Assembly: GCF_001748145.1 (NCBI RefSeq)
Contig: NZ_BCQA01000001.1
Coordinates: 1,981,501-2,045,500 of the forward strand
Reading direction: 5' to 3'
DNA length: 64,000 bases
Source of the DNA: Bosea sp. BIWAKO-01
GTDB taxonomy: Bacteria; Pseudomonadota; Alphaproteobacteria; Rhizobiales; Beijerinckiaceae
In this document: positions 37,722 to 46,152 of the stretch, in pieces
Layout: the number at the start of each line of letters is the position of its first letter
How positions within the stretch are numbered: position 1 is the stretch's first letter
The notes under the pieces: generated by a model
The model's input: the letters and a program-made list of their open reading frames with translations, nothing else
What the model was told of the DNA's origin: nothing
The model's database searches: none
Position numbers and translations under genes: made by a program

Positions 37722-38758
37722 GCGCAGCAACCTTACCGCTCTGGCGCCAGAGGCTGTTCGGCACGCCGGCGACCGCCGCCCTTACCGTCATCCTCGCACT
37801 CGGCATCGCCTGGGTCGCGGTCCCGCTGATCCGCTGGGCGCTGATCGACGCAACCTGGTCCGGCACCACCCGCAATGACTGCACCGGCAGCGGTGCCTGC
37901 TGGGTCTTCATCCGGGCCCGCTTCGGCCAGTTCATGTACGGGCTCTATCCGGTCGACGAACGTTGGCGGGCAGATCTCGCCGGGGCGATCTTCGCACTGT
38001 CTGGACTTGGCCTCTATCTCTCGCCGAAATCCATGCGGATCCGGCTCGCGATCCTGGCGCTGGTCATCCTGCCGCCGCTCGGCGTCTGGCTGCTGGCCGG
38101 CGGGTTCGGCCTGCGCCCGGTCGAGACGCGCGAGTGGGGCGGGCTGATGCTGACGCTCTTCATCTCGGTCTATTCCAGCCTGATCGCGATCCCGCTCGGC
38201 ATCCTGCTGGCGCTGGGACGCCAGTCGCAGCTCAAGGTGGTGCGGCTGATCAGCGTGCTGTTCATCGAGTTCTGGCGCGGCGTGCCGATCATCGCTGTGA
38301 TCTTCCTCGCCTCGCTGCTGCTGCCGCTGATCCTGCCGAGCGGCACGGGCATCGACCGCCTGGCACGCGCCGTGATCGGGCTTGGCCTCGTCATCGCCGC
38401 CTATATGGCCGAAGCCGTCCGCGGCGGATTGCAGGCGCTTCCCTCCGGCCAGCGCGAGGCTGCGACGGCGCTGGGACTGACCTATTGGAAGGCGACCGGG
38501 CTGATCGTCCTGCCGCAGGCCTTGCGGATTTCGCTGCCGGCGATGACCAATGAATTCATCGCGCTGATCAAGAACACGACGCTCGTGCTCGTCGTCTCGA
38601 TCCTCGACCTGCTCGGCATCGCGCAGGCGTCGCTTGCCGACCCCAACTGGGTCGGGATGAACATGGAGGCCTATGCCTTCGCCGGGGCGATCTATTGGCT
38701 GATCTGCTACGCGCTCTCACGCTGGAGCAAGCGCCTCGAGCGACGCAAACTGGGTTAG
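37718..38758 (+). CDS. aapM: General L-amino-acid ABC transporter permease AapM
   Basis: A 346-residue partner permease that forms the heterodimeric channel with AapQ. It has the extended N-terminal part with TRNDCTGSGACWVFIRARFG, typical of AapM/BztC, and the EAA loop REAATALGLTYWKATGLIVL. In other rhizobia the ATPase aapP follows directly; here a bidirectional terminator and gcrA follow, so the ATPase must come from elsewhere. Confidence 0.93.
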   Translation: MSAATLPLWRQRLFGTPATAALTVILALGIAWVAVPLIRWALIDATWSGTTRNDCTGSGACWVFIRARFGQFMYGLYPVDERWRADLAGAIFALSGLGLYLSPKSMRIRLAILALVILPPLGVWLLAGGFGLRPVETREWGGLMLTLFISVYSSLIAIPLGILLALGRQSQLKVVRLISVLFIEFWRGVPIIAVIFLASLLLPLILPSGTGIDRLARAVIGLGLVIAAYMAEAVRGGLQALPSGQREAATALGLTYWKATGLIVLPQALRISLPAMTNEFIALIKNTTLVLVVSILDLLGIAQASLADPNWVGMNMEAYAFAGAIYWLICYALSRWSKRLERRKLG

Positions 38759-38805
38759 GTGGCCAGCGGACCAGAACGCCCCGCCCGGTTCCGACGGGCC
38801 TCATG

Positions 38806-38833
38806 AAAAAGCCGGCCTTGCGGGCCGGCTTTT
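38806..38833. terminator. Bidirectional terminator between aapM and gcrA
   Basis: Stem AAAAAGCCGGCC/GGCCGGCTTTT with a 5-base loop. It has A-run and T-run on opposite sides, so it can act as a Rho-independent terminator for both convergent genes. Confidence 0.85.
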
Positions 38834-38858
38834 CTCTATCGATCGAAACAGACCTGGC

Positions 38859-39395
38859 TCAGGCGCGCACGATCTTGCGGTCGCGACGGCGATCGGCCGC
38901 GGGCTGATAGGCAATCCGAGCGTGGTAGCTGCAATAGGGCATGCCGGTCTGCGAGCGGCCGCCGCAGAAGCGGAATTCCGCCGTGGTCGGGTCGCCCATC
39001 GGCCAGCGGCACATATATTCGCGCAGGTCCATGATCGTGACCCGATCGGAGAACGGCACCACGACGTCCTCAGGCAAAGCCGGCGCCTGCTCGACCTCGA
39101 CCTCGGCCTCCGGCTCATATTGCGGCGCGAGCGCATTGGCGCCACGGGTCATGCCGGCATTGCCGCCGACAGGATGGCTCGGCGCGCGGGTCGGCGCCTT
39201 CCGGGGGCGCGGCGTCGACGACGCGGCCGGGCTCTTGGCGCGGCCGGAAAGACCAAGCCGATGCACCTTGCCGATCACGGCGTTACGCGTGACGTTGCCG
39301 AGCTCGCCGGCGATCTGGCTGGCGCTCAGTCCGTCGCTCCAGAGCTTCTTGAGAAGCTCGACGCGTTCGTCCGTCCATGCTCCGACGTCGTTCAT
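38859..39395 (-). CDS. gcrA: Cell-cycle regulator GcrA
   Basis: A 178-residue alphaproteobacterial regulator that binds sigma70-RNA polymerase and methylated GANTC promoters to control cell-cycle genes. The N-terminal helix-turn-helix WTDERVELLKKLWSDGLSAS is followed by NAVIGKVHRLGLSGR, then a low-complexity linker. The conserved C-terminal sigma-interacting domain has CRWPMGDP and FCGG...YCSYH. The length and both conserved ends match the family. Confidence 0.95.
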   Translation of the reverse strand: MNDVGAWTDERVELLKKLWSDGLSASQIAGELGNVTRNAVIGKVHRLGLSGRAKSPAASSTPRPRKAPTRAPSHPVGGNAGMTRGANALAPQYEPEAEVEVEQAPALPEDVVVPFSDRVTIMDLREYMCRWPMGDPTTAEFRFCGGRSQTGMPYCSYHARIAYQPAADRRRDRKIVRA

Positions 39396-39930
39396 GGCTT
39401 CACCTGTCTCATCCGGCCAGCTCCTTCACGGAACCGGCCTATGGGCCGATCATGGGCGGAATCCGAAACCGGCAGCTCCCGTTGCTAGACGGAGGCCGTT
39501 ACACCCGGAATTGACGGTACAGGAGACGCCGCACGAGATGTCGTATCTGACAAAACGGACCATACAAGATGCCGGGACTCGGCCACAAGAGTCCCCGAAT
39601 CGGAAATTGGTTTTTCCCCAGCCATTCGCGGATCGCGGGTCAAGCCCCCGGCTGCGGAAGATCTGACGTTACGGCGCGGAATTGACAGCGGGTAACCGGT
39701 TTTGCATAGTCGCGGCTACCCAGCCGCCCCTTCCACGGGCGGCGCTTATGTTTTGACGGATCAAGGTCTTCTTGGCGATGCGGATGACGGCGCGACGAGA
39801 CGTCGGGAACTGGCTGCGACGATAATGTCGCCGGCGGGTCGCAGAGGGCTGCCAAATTTTGCCCCGCGACGCCGTTCTTCCATCCAGCGCCCACCCGTTC
39901 TCATTCGCCCTTCCGCGAGGATCGCCTGTC
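39396..39930. other. Long intergenic region and argD leader
   Basis: 535 bases between divergent gcrA and argD. No convincing gene is seen. It contains a sigma70-type promoter at 39682-39710. After it, a predicted leader of about 210 bases begins with a hairpin GCCGCCC/GGGCGGC (39723-39743). No known riboswitch fold was recognised. TTGACGG sequences near 39509 and 39751 are further possible -35 elements. Confidence 0.5.
39682..39710 (+). promoter_or_regulatory. Sigma70-type promoter for argD-argF-hslO
   Basis: TTGACA (39682-39687) is a perfect -35 hexamer, 17 bases before CATAGT (39705-39710), a 4/6 match to TATAAT. It points to a start near 39717 and a long untranslated leader. Confidence 0.65.
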
Positions 39931-41151
39931 ATGACCCCTGCCCCCGTTAACCCTTCCCAGTCCGTGCTGCTGCCGACCTATGCCCGCGCGCCGATCGCGC
40001 TCGAGCGCGGCGAGGGCGCCTGGGTGGTCGCGTCGGATGGCCAGCGCTATCTCGATTTCGGAGCCGGCATCGCCGTCAATGCGCTCGGCCATGCGCATCC
40101 GCATCTGGTCCAGGCGCTGACCGAGCAGGCCTCGCGTATCTGGCACACCTCAAACCTCTACAGCATGCCGGAAGGCGAGCGTCTGGCCCGGCGGCTCTGC
40201 GAGGCGACCTTCGCGGAACGGGTGTTCTTCACCAATTCCGGCGCCGAGGCCAATGAGTGCGCCATCAAGATGGCGCGCAAGCACCATGCAGCGAAGGGTC
40301 ATCCCGAGCGCTATCGCATCATTACCTTCGAAGGCGCCTTCCACGGTCGTACGCTTGCGACCATCGCCGCTGGCGGCCAGCAGAAATACATCGACGGTTT
40401 CGGCCCGAAGGTCGACGGCTTCGACCAGGTGCCCTTCGACGACGAGGCCGCGCTGAAGGCCGCGATCGGGCCCGAGACGGCTGCGCTGATGATCGAACCG
40501 ATCCAGGGCGAAGGCGGCCTGCGCTCGGTGCCGGTACGCTTCCTCAAGCTGATCCGCGAGCTTTGCGACACGCATGGCCTGATGCTGATCTTCGACGAGA
40601 TCCAGACCGGTGTCGGGCGCACCGGCAAGTTCTTCTCCTATGAGCTCTCGGGCATCGCGCCCGACATCATGGCGATCGCCAAGGGCATTGGCGGCGGCTT
40701 CCCGATGGGCGCCTGCCTCGCCACCGAGGACGCAGCCTCGGGCATGACGCTCGGCACGCATGGCACGACGTTCGGCGGCAACCCGCTCGCCATGGCGGTC
40801 GGCAATGCGGTGCTGGATGTCGTGCTGGCGCCGGGCTTCCTCGATCATGTGCAGCAGATGAGCCTGCGTCTGCGGCAGTCGCTGGCCCAGCTCAGGGATC
40901 ACCATCCCGACGTGATCGCGGAGATCCGCGGCGAGGGGCTGATGATCGGCCTGAAGCTCAACACGCCGAACACCGACTTCGTGGTCGAGGCACGTGCGGC
41001 CGGGCTCCTGGTCGTCGCGGCCGGCGACAATGTCGTGCGCCTGCTTCCGCCGCTGATCATCACCGAAGCAGACGCCGCCGAGGCGATCGTGCGGCTCGAA
41101 AGGGCTGCGCAGGCGGTCGAGGCCACCCTGACGCGACCGGCGGCCGAATAA
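39931..41151 (+). CDS. argD: Acetylornithine aminotransferase
   Basis: A 406-residue class-III PLP aminotransferase that converts N-acetylglutamate-semialdehyde to acetylornithine. It has [58 protein letters not shown] and the PLP lysine in [16 protein letters not shown]. It may also act in lysine synthesis as succinyl-DAP aminotransferase. The start at MTPAPVN has GAGG upstream. It is followed 45 bases later by argF, forming an arginine operon with hslO. Confidence 0.96.
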   Translation: MTPAPVNPSQSVLLPTYARAPIALERGEGAWVVASDGQRYLDFGAGIAVNALGHAHPHLVQALTEQASRIWHTSNLYSMPEGERLARRLCEATFAERVFFTNSGAEANECAIKMARKHHAAKGHPERYRIITFEGAFHGRTLATIAAGGQQKYIDGFGPKVDGFDQVPFDDEAALKAAIGPETAALMIEPIQGEGGLRSVPVRFLKLIRELCDTHGLMLIFDEIQTGVGRTGKFFSYELSGIAPDIMAIAKGIGGGFPMGACLATEDAASGMTLGTHGTTFGGNPLAMAVGNAVLDVVLAPGFLDHVQQMSLRLRQSLAQLRDHHPDVIAEIRGEGLMIGLKLNTPNTDFVVEARAAGLLVVAAGDNVVRLLPPLIITEADAAEAIVRLERAAQAVEATLTRPAAE

Positions 41152-41196
41152 CGAACCCTCCGCCCACGGCACGTTTTTTTGAAGGAAGCGCCGACG

Positions 41197-42114
41197 ATGC
41201 GCCATTTCCTCGATCTCTCCGATTTCTCCAGCGACCAGCTCCGCGCCATCCTGCGCGCAGGCGAGGAGATGAAGGCCCGCCGTCGCACGCCCGCGGCAGC
41301 CTCCGACCGCCTGCTCGAAGGCAAGGTCATCGCCATGATCTTCGAACAGCCTTCCTTGCGAACCCGCGTCTCCTTCGATGTCGGGATCCGTGAGCTTGGC
41401 GGCTCGCCGATGATGGTGACAGGGCAGGAGATCGAGCTCGGTGAGCGCGAGACCATTGCCGATACCGCCCGTGTGCTGTCGCGCTATGTCGACGCCATCA
41501 TGATCCGCATGCTCGACCATGATTCCGTGGTCGAGATGGCGAAATATGCCACCGTGCCGGTCATCAACGGGCTGACCAAGCGCCAGCATCCCTGTCAGGT
41601 CATGGCCGATGTCATGACCTTCGAGGAGCGCAGGGGGCCGATCGCCGGCAAGCGCATCGCCTGGACCGGCGACACGAACAATGTCCTGACCTCCTGGGTG
41701 CATGCGGCCGGACGGCTCGATTTCGAGCTCGCGATCGCGACGCCCGAAGAGCTTGCTCCGCCGCCGGCACTGATCGACTGGGCTCGCAAGCAGGGCGCCA
41801 AGATCCGGCTGACCAGCCGGCCCGAAGCCGCGGTCGAGGGCGCTGATTGCGTCATCACCGATTGCTGGGTCTCGATGGGCGACGAGGAAGGCACGCGCCA
41901 CAACCTGCTGCGCCCCTATCAGGTCGACGAGCGCCTGCTCGGCCGCGCCGAAAAGGATGCGATCTTCATGCACTGCCTGCCGGCGAGCCGCGGCGAGGAA
42001 GTCACCGATGCGGTCATGGACGGCCCGCAATCGGCCGTCTTCGACGAGGCCGAGAACCGGCTGCATGCGCAGAAGGGCATCCTGGCCTGGTGCTTTGGCG
42101 GCGTCGCAGCCTGA
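41197..42114 (+). CDS. argF: Ornithine carbamoyltransferase
   Basis: A 305-residue transcarbamylase that makes citrulline from ornithine and carbamoyl phosphate. The carbamoyl-phosphate loop is [12 protein letters not shown] (the SxRTR motif with Leu at x), followed by HPCQ. It also has the DCWVSMGDE ornithine loop and the catalytic [16 protein letters not shown] precedes the ATG; a TTG six codons upstream is less likely. The stop overlaps the hslO ATG by one base. Confidence 0.96.
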   Translation: MRHFLDLSDFSSDQLRAILRAGEEMKARRRTPAAASDRLLEGKVIAMIFEQPSLRTRVSFDVGIRELGGSPMMVTGQEIELGERETIADTARVLSRYVDAIMIRMLDHDSVVEMAKYATVPVINGLTKRQHPCQVMADVMTFEERRGPIAGKRIAWTGDTNNVLTSWVHAAGRLDFELAIATPEELAPPPALIDWARKQGAKIRLTSRPEAAVEGADCVITDCWVSMGDEEGTRHNLLRPYQVDERLLGRAEKDAIFMHCLPASRGEEVTDAVMDGPQSAVFDEAENRLHAQKGILAWCFGGVAA

Positions 42115-43121
42115 TGGCCGTCGCTGACACCCCCTCGGAGACGGCCGCACTCGACGATCGGGTCGTGCCGTTCACGGTCCCGGACCTCGACATTCGCGGC
42201 CGGGTCGTGCGGCTCGGCGCCTCGATCGACACGGTCCTCGAACGTCACAACTATCCGGAGCCGGTCTCCCGCGTCCTCGGCGAAGCGGCCGCGCTCACCG
42301 TTCTGCTCGGCACCGCACTGAAGTTCGAAGGCCGTTTCCAGCTCCAGACCAAGAGCGATGGGCCGATCTCCATGCTGGTGGTCGATTTCAACGCGCCCGA
42401 CAATTACCGCGCCGTCGCACATTACGATGAGGCGCGGCTGCAGCAGGCGGTGGCTGAGGGCACGTTGAGCACCGGCGAACTGCTCGGCAAGGGCCATCTC
42501 GGCCTGACGGTCGATCAGGGTTCGCAATCGACGCGCTATCAGGGCGTGGTCACGCTCGAGCATCAGAGCCTTGAGGACGCCGCGCACCAGTATTTCAAGC
42601 AGTCCGAACAGATTCCAAGCCGGGTGCGGCTCGGCGTCGGCAGCGTCGTCACGGGCGCGGGGCGGCAATGGCGAGCCGGCGGGCTGATCGTGCAGTTCAT
42701 GCCGACCTCTCCCGACCGGCTGCGCGCGGCCGACATCCATCCGGGTGATGCTCCGCAGGGGCACGAGATCCTGGCCAGCGAGCACCCCGACGGGATCGCC
42801 GACGATGCCTGGGCCGAGGCCCGCTCGCTGGTCGAGACGGTCGAGGACCACGAACTGCTCGACCCGATGCTGGAAAGCGAGCGGCTGCTCTATCGCCTGT
42901 TCCACGAGCGTGGCGCGCGCGTCTTCGAGCCGGTGATCGTTCATGAGTCCTGCCGCTGCTCACGTGAGCGCGTGCTCGGCATGCTGCGCGGTTTTTCCGC
43001 CGAGGACCGCCGGGCCATGGTCGCCGATGACGGCACGCTCGCCGTCACCTGCGAATTCTGCTCGCGGCGCTATGATTTCGACCCGACCGAGGTCGAGGCG
43101 GGGCTGAACACCTCACCCTGA
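42114..43121 (+). CDS. hslO: Redox-regulated chaperone Hsp33
   Basis: A 335-residue holdase activated by oxidative unfolding. The N-terminal domain has VLGEAAALTVLLGTALKFEGRF-type sequence beginning SRVLGEAAAL. The C-terminal redox switch has the four zinc-binding cysteines as CRC and CEFC (SCRCSRERV...TCEFCSRRYDF). The TGATG overlap with argF indicates translational coupling, an arrangement common in Alphaproteobacteria. Confidence 0.95.
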   Translation: MAVADTPSETAALDDRVVPFTVPDLDIRGRVVRLGASIDTVLERHNYPEPVSRVLGEAAALTVLLGTALKFEGRFQLQTKSDGPISMLVVDFNAPDNYRAVAHYDEARLQQAVAEGTLSTGELLGKGHLGLTVDQGSQSTRYQGVVTLEHQSLEDAAHQYFKQSEQIPSRVRLGVGSVVTGAGRQWRAGGLIVQFMPTSPDRLRAADIHPGDAPQGHEILASEHPDGIADDAWAEARSLVETVEDHELLDPMLESERLLYRLFHERGARVFEPVIVHESCRCSRERVLGMLRGFSAEDRRAMVADDGTLAVTCEFCSRRYDFDPTEVEAGLNTSP

Positions 43122-43124
43122 CGG

Positions 43125-43148
43125 CGCGGAGGCTCTCGCGCCTCCGCG
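43125..43148. terminator. Bidirectional hairpin between hslO and the bd-oxidase operon
   Basis: Perfect CGCGGAGG/CCTCCGCG stem with an 8-base loop, between convergent genes. Confidence 0.55.
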
Positions 43149-43154
43149 GCTCTC

Positions 43155-43298
43155 TCAGAGCGACAGCCCGGCGGCTTTCATCAGAAGACGGAAGCCGAGG
43201 GCAACGATGCCGAGCGTGAGGACGCTTGCGCCCCAGATCAGGACGAGCCAGCCGAAGCGGTTGAGCCAGGGCTTGCGAGGGGAAGTGACCGGCGCCAT
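43155..43298 (-). CDS. DUF2474 small subunit of cytochrome bd (CydX-like)
   Basis: A 47-residue protein with one membrane helix (FGWLVLIWGASVLTLGIVAL) after a basic N-terminus. It matches the DUF2474 type encoded after cyanide-insensitive cydAB, where it takes the place of CydX and probably stabilises the oxidase. Its ATG overlaps the cydB stop (TGATG). A longer frame upstream is antisense noise. Confidence 0.75.
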   Translation of the reverse strand: MAPVTSPRKPWLNRFGWLVLIWGASVLTLGIVALGFRLLMKAAGLSL

Positions 43299-44314
43299 CA
43301 GTGATAGCCCTCCCCCGCCCTGACCTTGCCGCGAAACACGTAATAGGACCACGCGGTATAGGCGAGGATGATCGGGATGATGAAGAGCGCCCCGACCAGC
43401 GTGAAGCCCAGGCTCTGCGGCGGAGCCGCTGCCGCGCGGATCGAGATGTCGGGCGGGATGATGTTGGGCCAGAGGCTGATCGCAAGGCCGCTATAGCCGA
43501 GGAAGAGCAGCACCAGCGACAGCAGGAACGGGGCTGCATGCGGCGACCGCTTCAGCACCGACAGGATCAGGGCGGCCGTGGCGAAGACCAGGATCGGGAC
43601 GGGCGCGAAGAAGAACAGGTTCGGCAGCGTGAACCAGCGCTCCGCCACGCGCTGATGCAGCCATGGCGTCCACAGGCTGACAAGCACGATGGCGACGAGC
43701 AGGGCGATGACGATCGGGCGAGCGAGCGCGATCATGCGCTGCTGCAGCTGTTCGTCCGTCTTCATGATCAGCCAGGTGCTGCCCAGCAGCGCGTAGGCGA
43801 CAAGGAGACCCAGGCCGGTGAACAGGCTGAACGGTGTCAGCCAGTCGAGCGCGCCGCCGGCAAAGGCGCCGTCGCGGACTACAAAACCGTTGATGAAGGC
43901 GCCGAGCGACACGCCCTGGAAATAGGTGGCGACGTAGGACCCCCAGGCAAAGGCCTTGTCCCAGAACGGCTTGTGCGCCTCATCGGCCTTGAAGCGGAAC
44001 TCGAAGGCGACGCCGCGCCAGATCAGCCCCGCCAGCATCAGGACGAGCGGGAGATAGAGCGCACTGAGGATCACGGCATAGGCGAGCGGGAAGGCGGCCA
44101 TCAGCGCTGCGCCGCCCAGCACCAGCCAGGTTTCATTTCCGTCCCAGACCGGCGCCACCGTGTTGACCATCGTGTCGCGATCCTCCCTCCCCTTCACGAA
44201 GGGGAACAGGATCCCGATGCCGAGGTCGAAACCGTCCATGATCACATACATCATCAGGCCGAAGCCGATGATCAGCGCCCAGATGATCGGAAGATCGATG
44301 CCCATTTCGCTCAC
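43298..44314 (-). CDS. cydB: Cytochrome bd ubiquinol oxidase subunit II
   Basis: A 338-residue membrane protein with about nine spans. The N-terminus is IIWALIIGFGLMMYVIMDGF, which includes the conserved MDGFDLG motif of CydB/CioB. It starts with GTG overlapping the cydA stop (GTGA). It pairs with CydA to reduce oxygen to water from quinol without proton pumping. Confidence 0.95.
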   Translation of the reverse strand: MSEMGIDLPIIWALIIGFGLMMYVIMDGFDLGIGILFPFVKGREDRDTMVNTVAPVWDGNETWLVLGGAALMAAFPLAYAVILSALYLPLVLMLAGLIWRGVAFEFRFKADEAHKPFWDKAFAWGSYVATYFQGVSLGAFINGFVVRDGAFAGGALDWLTPFSLFTGLGLLVAYALLGSTWLIMKTDEQLQQRMIALARPIVIALLVAIVLVSLWTPWLHQRVAERWFTLPNLFFFAPVPILVFATAALILSVLKRSPHAAPFLLSLVLLFLGYSGLAISLWPNIIPPDISIRAAAAPPQSLGFTLVGALFIIPIILAYTAWSYYVFRGKVRAGEGYH

Positions 44315-45744
44315 GCTCCCTTGCCGGCGCCGCTGGGGGCATCGAGGTGATCCGGCGCCGCCGAGAGCGGCCGGGCCGGGCGTTGATTCAAGAGTTCTTC
44401 GCCATGGGCTTCCGGCTCAGGACCGTGGCTCTCCGGACCATGTCCCACCAGCTTCAGCATGTAGCTGACACCTGTTCCGAAGACGGCGATGTACATGACG
44501 ATGAAGACGATCAGCGTCGCCGACAGCGCCAGCGCCGAGTGGTTGGAGACCGCGTCCTTCGTTCGCATCACGCCATAGACGATCCAGGGCTGACGACCGA
44601 TCTCCGTCGTGAACCAGCCGGCGAGGATGGCGACCAGCCCCGACGGCCCCATCAGCAGGGCAAAACGCAGGAACAGCTTGGATTCGAACAATCCTCCGCG
44701 CCAGCGCAGCCACAGGCCCCAGAAGCCGAGCGCCAGCATCAGGAAGCCGAGGCCGACCATGATCCGGAAGCTCCAGAACACGATGGTCGAGTTGGGCCGG
44801 TCCTCGGGGGCGAACTCCTTCAGGCCCTGAATCTGTCCATTCCAGTCATGGGTCAGGATCAGGCTACCCAGGCGGGGGATCTCGATCTTGTAGCGTGTCG
44901 TCTCCGCCGCCATGTCGGGCCAGCCGAACAGAACCAGCGGCACCCCCTCACCGGGCTTGTTCTCCCAGTGTCCCTCGACCGCGGCAATCTTGGCCGGCTG
45001 ATACTTGAGCGTATTCAGACCATGCGCGTCACCGACGGCAACCTGCAGCGGCGCGACGACCAGCAGCATCCACATCGCCATCGACAGCATCGTCCTGATC
45101 GCCGGCGTGTCGCGGCCGCGCAGCAGATGCCAGGCGCCGGAGGCGGCGACGAACAGAGCCGTCGCGAGAAAGGCGGCGATGGTCATGTGCACGAGACGAT
45201 AGGGGAAGGACGGGTTGAAGATGACCTTCAGCCAGTCGACCGGTATGACCCGGCCATCTATGATCTCGAATCCCTGCGGCGTCTGCATCCAGCTGTTGGA
45301 GGCAAGGATCCAGGTCGCCGAGACGAGCGTGCCCAGCGCGACCATGATCGTCGCGAAGAAGTGCAGGCCCGGTCCGACCTTGTTCCATCCGAACAGCATG
45401 ACGCCGAGGAAGCCGGCCTCGAGGAAGAACGCGGTCAGCACCTCATAGGTGAGGAGCGGCCCGGTCACGCTGCCGGCAAAGGAGGAGAAATAGCTCCAGT
45501 TCGTGCCGAACTGGTAGGCCATGACCAGCCCGGAGACGACGCCCATGGCAAAGTTCACGGCAAAGATCGTCGACCAGAAATGGTAGAGATCGCGATAGAC
45601 GGTGTCGCGCTTCCATAGCCACAGGCCTTCCAGCACCGCGAGATAGCTCGCGAGCCCGATCGTGATCGCCGGGAAGACGATGTGGAACGAGATGGTGAAG
45701 CCGAACTGGATGCGGGCCAGCTCGAGTGCGGTCAGACCGAACAT
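44311..45744 (-). CDS. cydA: Cytochrome bd ubiquinol oxidase subunit I (CIO type)
   Basis: A 477-residue heme-bearing subunit. The b595-ligand His is H21 in FTISFHIVFPA, the second His lies in RLVHMTIAAFLA, and GRQPWIVYGVMRT with the KDAVS turn is conserved. The quinol (Q) loop is short, and the protein is 477 rather than about 520 residues, as in cyanide-insensitive (Cio) oxidases; the DUF2474 gene supports that class. It heads the operon cydA-cydB-DUF2474. The upstream region carries two inverted repeats but no FNR box I can defend. Confidence 0.95.
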   Translation of the reverse strand: MFGLTALELARIQFGFTISFHIVFPAITIGLASYLAVLEGLWLWKRDTVYRDLYHFWSTIFAVNFAMGVVSGLVMAYQFGTNWSYFSSFAGSVTGPLLTYEVLTAFFLEAGFLGVMLFGWNKVGPGLHFFATIMVALGTLVSATWILASNSWMQTPQGFEIIDGRVIPVDWLKVIFNPSFPYRLVHMTIAAFLATALFVAASGAWHLLRGRDTPAIRTMLSMAMWMLLVVAPLQVAVGDAHGLNTLKYQPAKIAAVEGHWENKPGEGVPLVLFGWPDMAAETTRYKIEIPRLGSLILTHDWNGQIQGLKEFAPEDRPNSTIVFWSFRIMVGLGFLMLALGFWGLWLRWRGGLFESKLFLRFALLMGPSGLVAILAGWFTTEIGRQPWIVYGVMRTKDAVSNHSALALSATLIVFIVMYIAVFGTGVSYMLKLVGHGPESHGPEPEAHGEELLNQRPARPLSAAPDHLDAPSGAGKGA

Positions 45745-45838
45745 CTCAGCTCCTCACCCATGCCGCTGCCGAGGCAGGTTTCCCGCAGGCGAGCGCCGAG
45801 TTTGACGCGTTTTCCATCGCTTCACCAGAGTTCGGCGC

Positions 45839-45900
45839 GCAATGGATCATTGCCGCCATATCCAATCAATGTCTGCATACATTATTACTAAGCGTATGCA
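45839..45900. promoter_or_regulatory. Two inverted repeats upstream of cydA
   Basis: GCAATGGATCATTGC (45839-45853) is a perfect 6-bp inverted repeat with a 3-base centre. TGCATAC/GTATGCA (45874-45900) is a perfect 7-bp inverted repeat spaced by 13 AT-rich bases, giving half-sites two helical turns apart. Both are within 160 bases of the cydA start and are candidate operators. Confidence 0.5.
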
Positions 45901-46152
45901 TTTTCCAGTGAAGCGTGCCGCGCGCAAGCGAGGCAAGACAGCGCAGGGATCCCTGCACGGGCACCCGCGCTGCGACGTGTACGGCGTTATGCGAGCAAGT
46001 TCAGCACGGGCAAGACGACGCACCTCGCACGGTGTGCGCGTGGCGCGCCGAACGGCAGAAGATCGGGATGGCTGGACAGACCTCGCTCCCAACCCGCCGA
46101 GGCGACATTCGCCTCAACAGCCTGCCGTCATCGATGCGGGGCTCAGTGCCCC
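45901..46152. other. Intergenic region between argE and cydA operons
   Basis: About 250 bases with no convincing gene. A perfect GAGGCGA/TCGCCTC hairpin with a 3-base loop (46099-46115) lies downstream of argE and may end its transcript. Confidence 0.4.

Noticed and set aside
41330..41380. Leu in place of Thr in the ArgF SxRTR motif as a sign of inactivity
   Set aside because: SLRTR is, to my knowledge, a normal variant in ornithine carbamoyltransferases; the other catalytic motifs are intact.
45745..45900. FNR/Anr box upstream of cydA
   Set aside because: A TTGAT half-site occurs, but the second half is not ATCAA at the right spacing.
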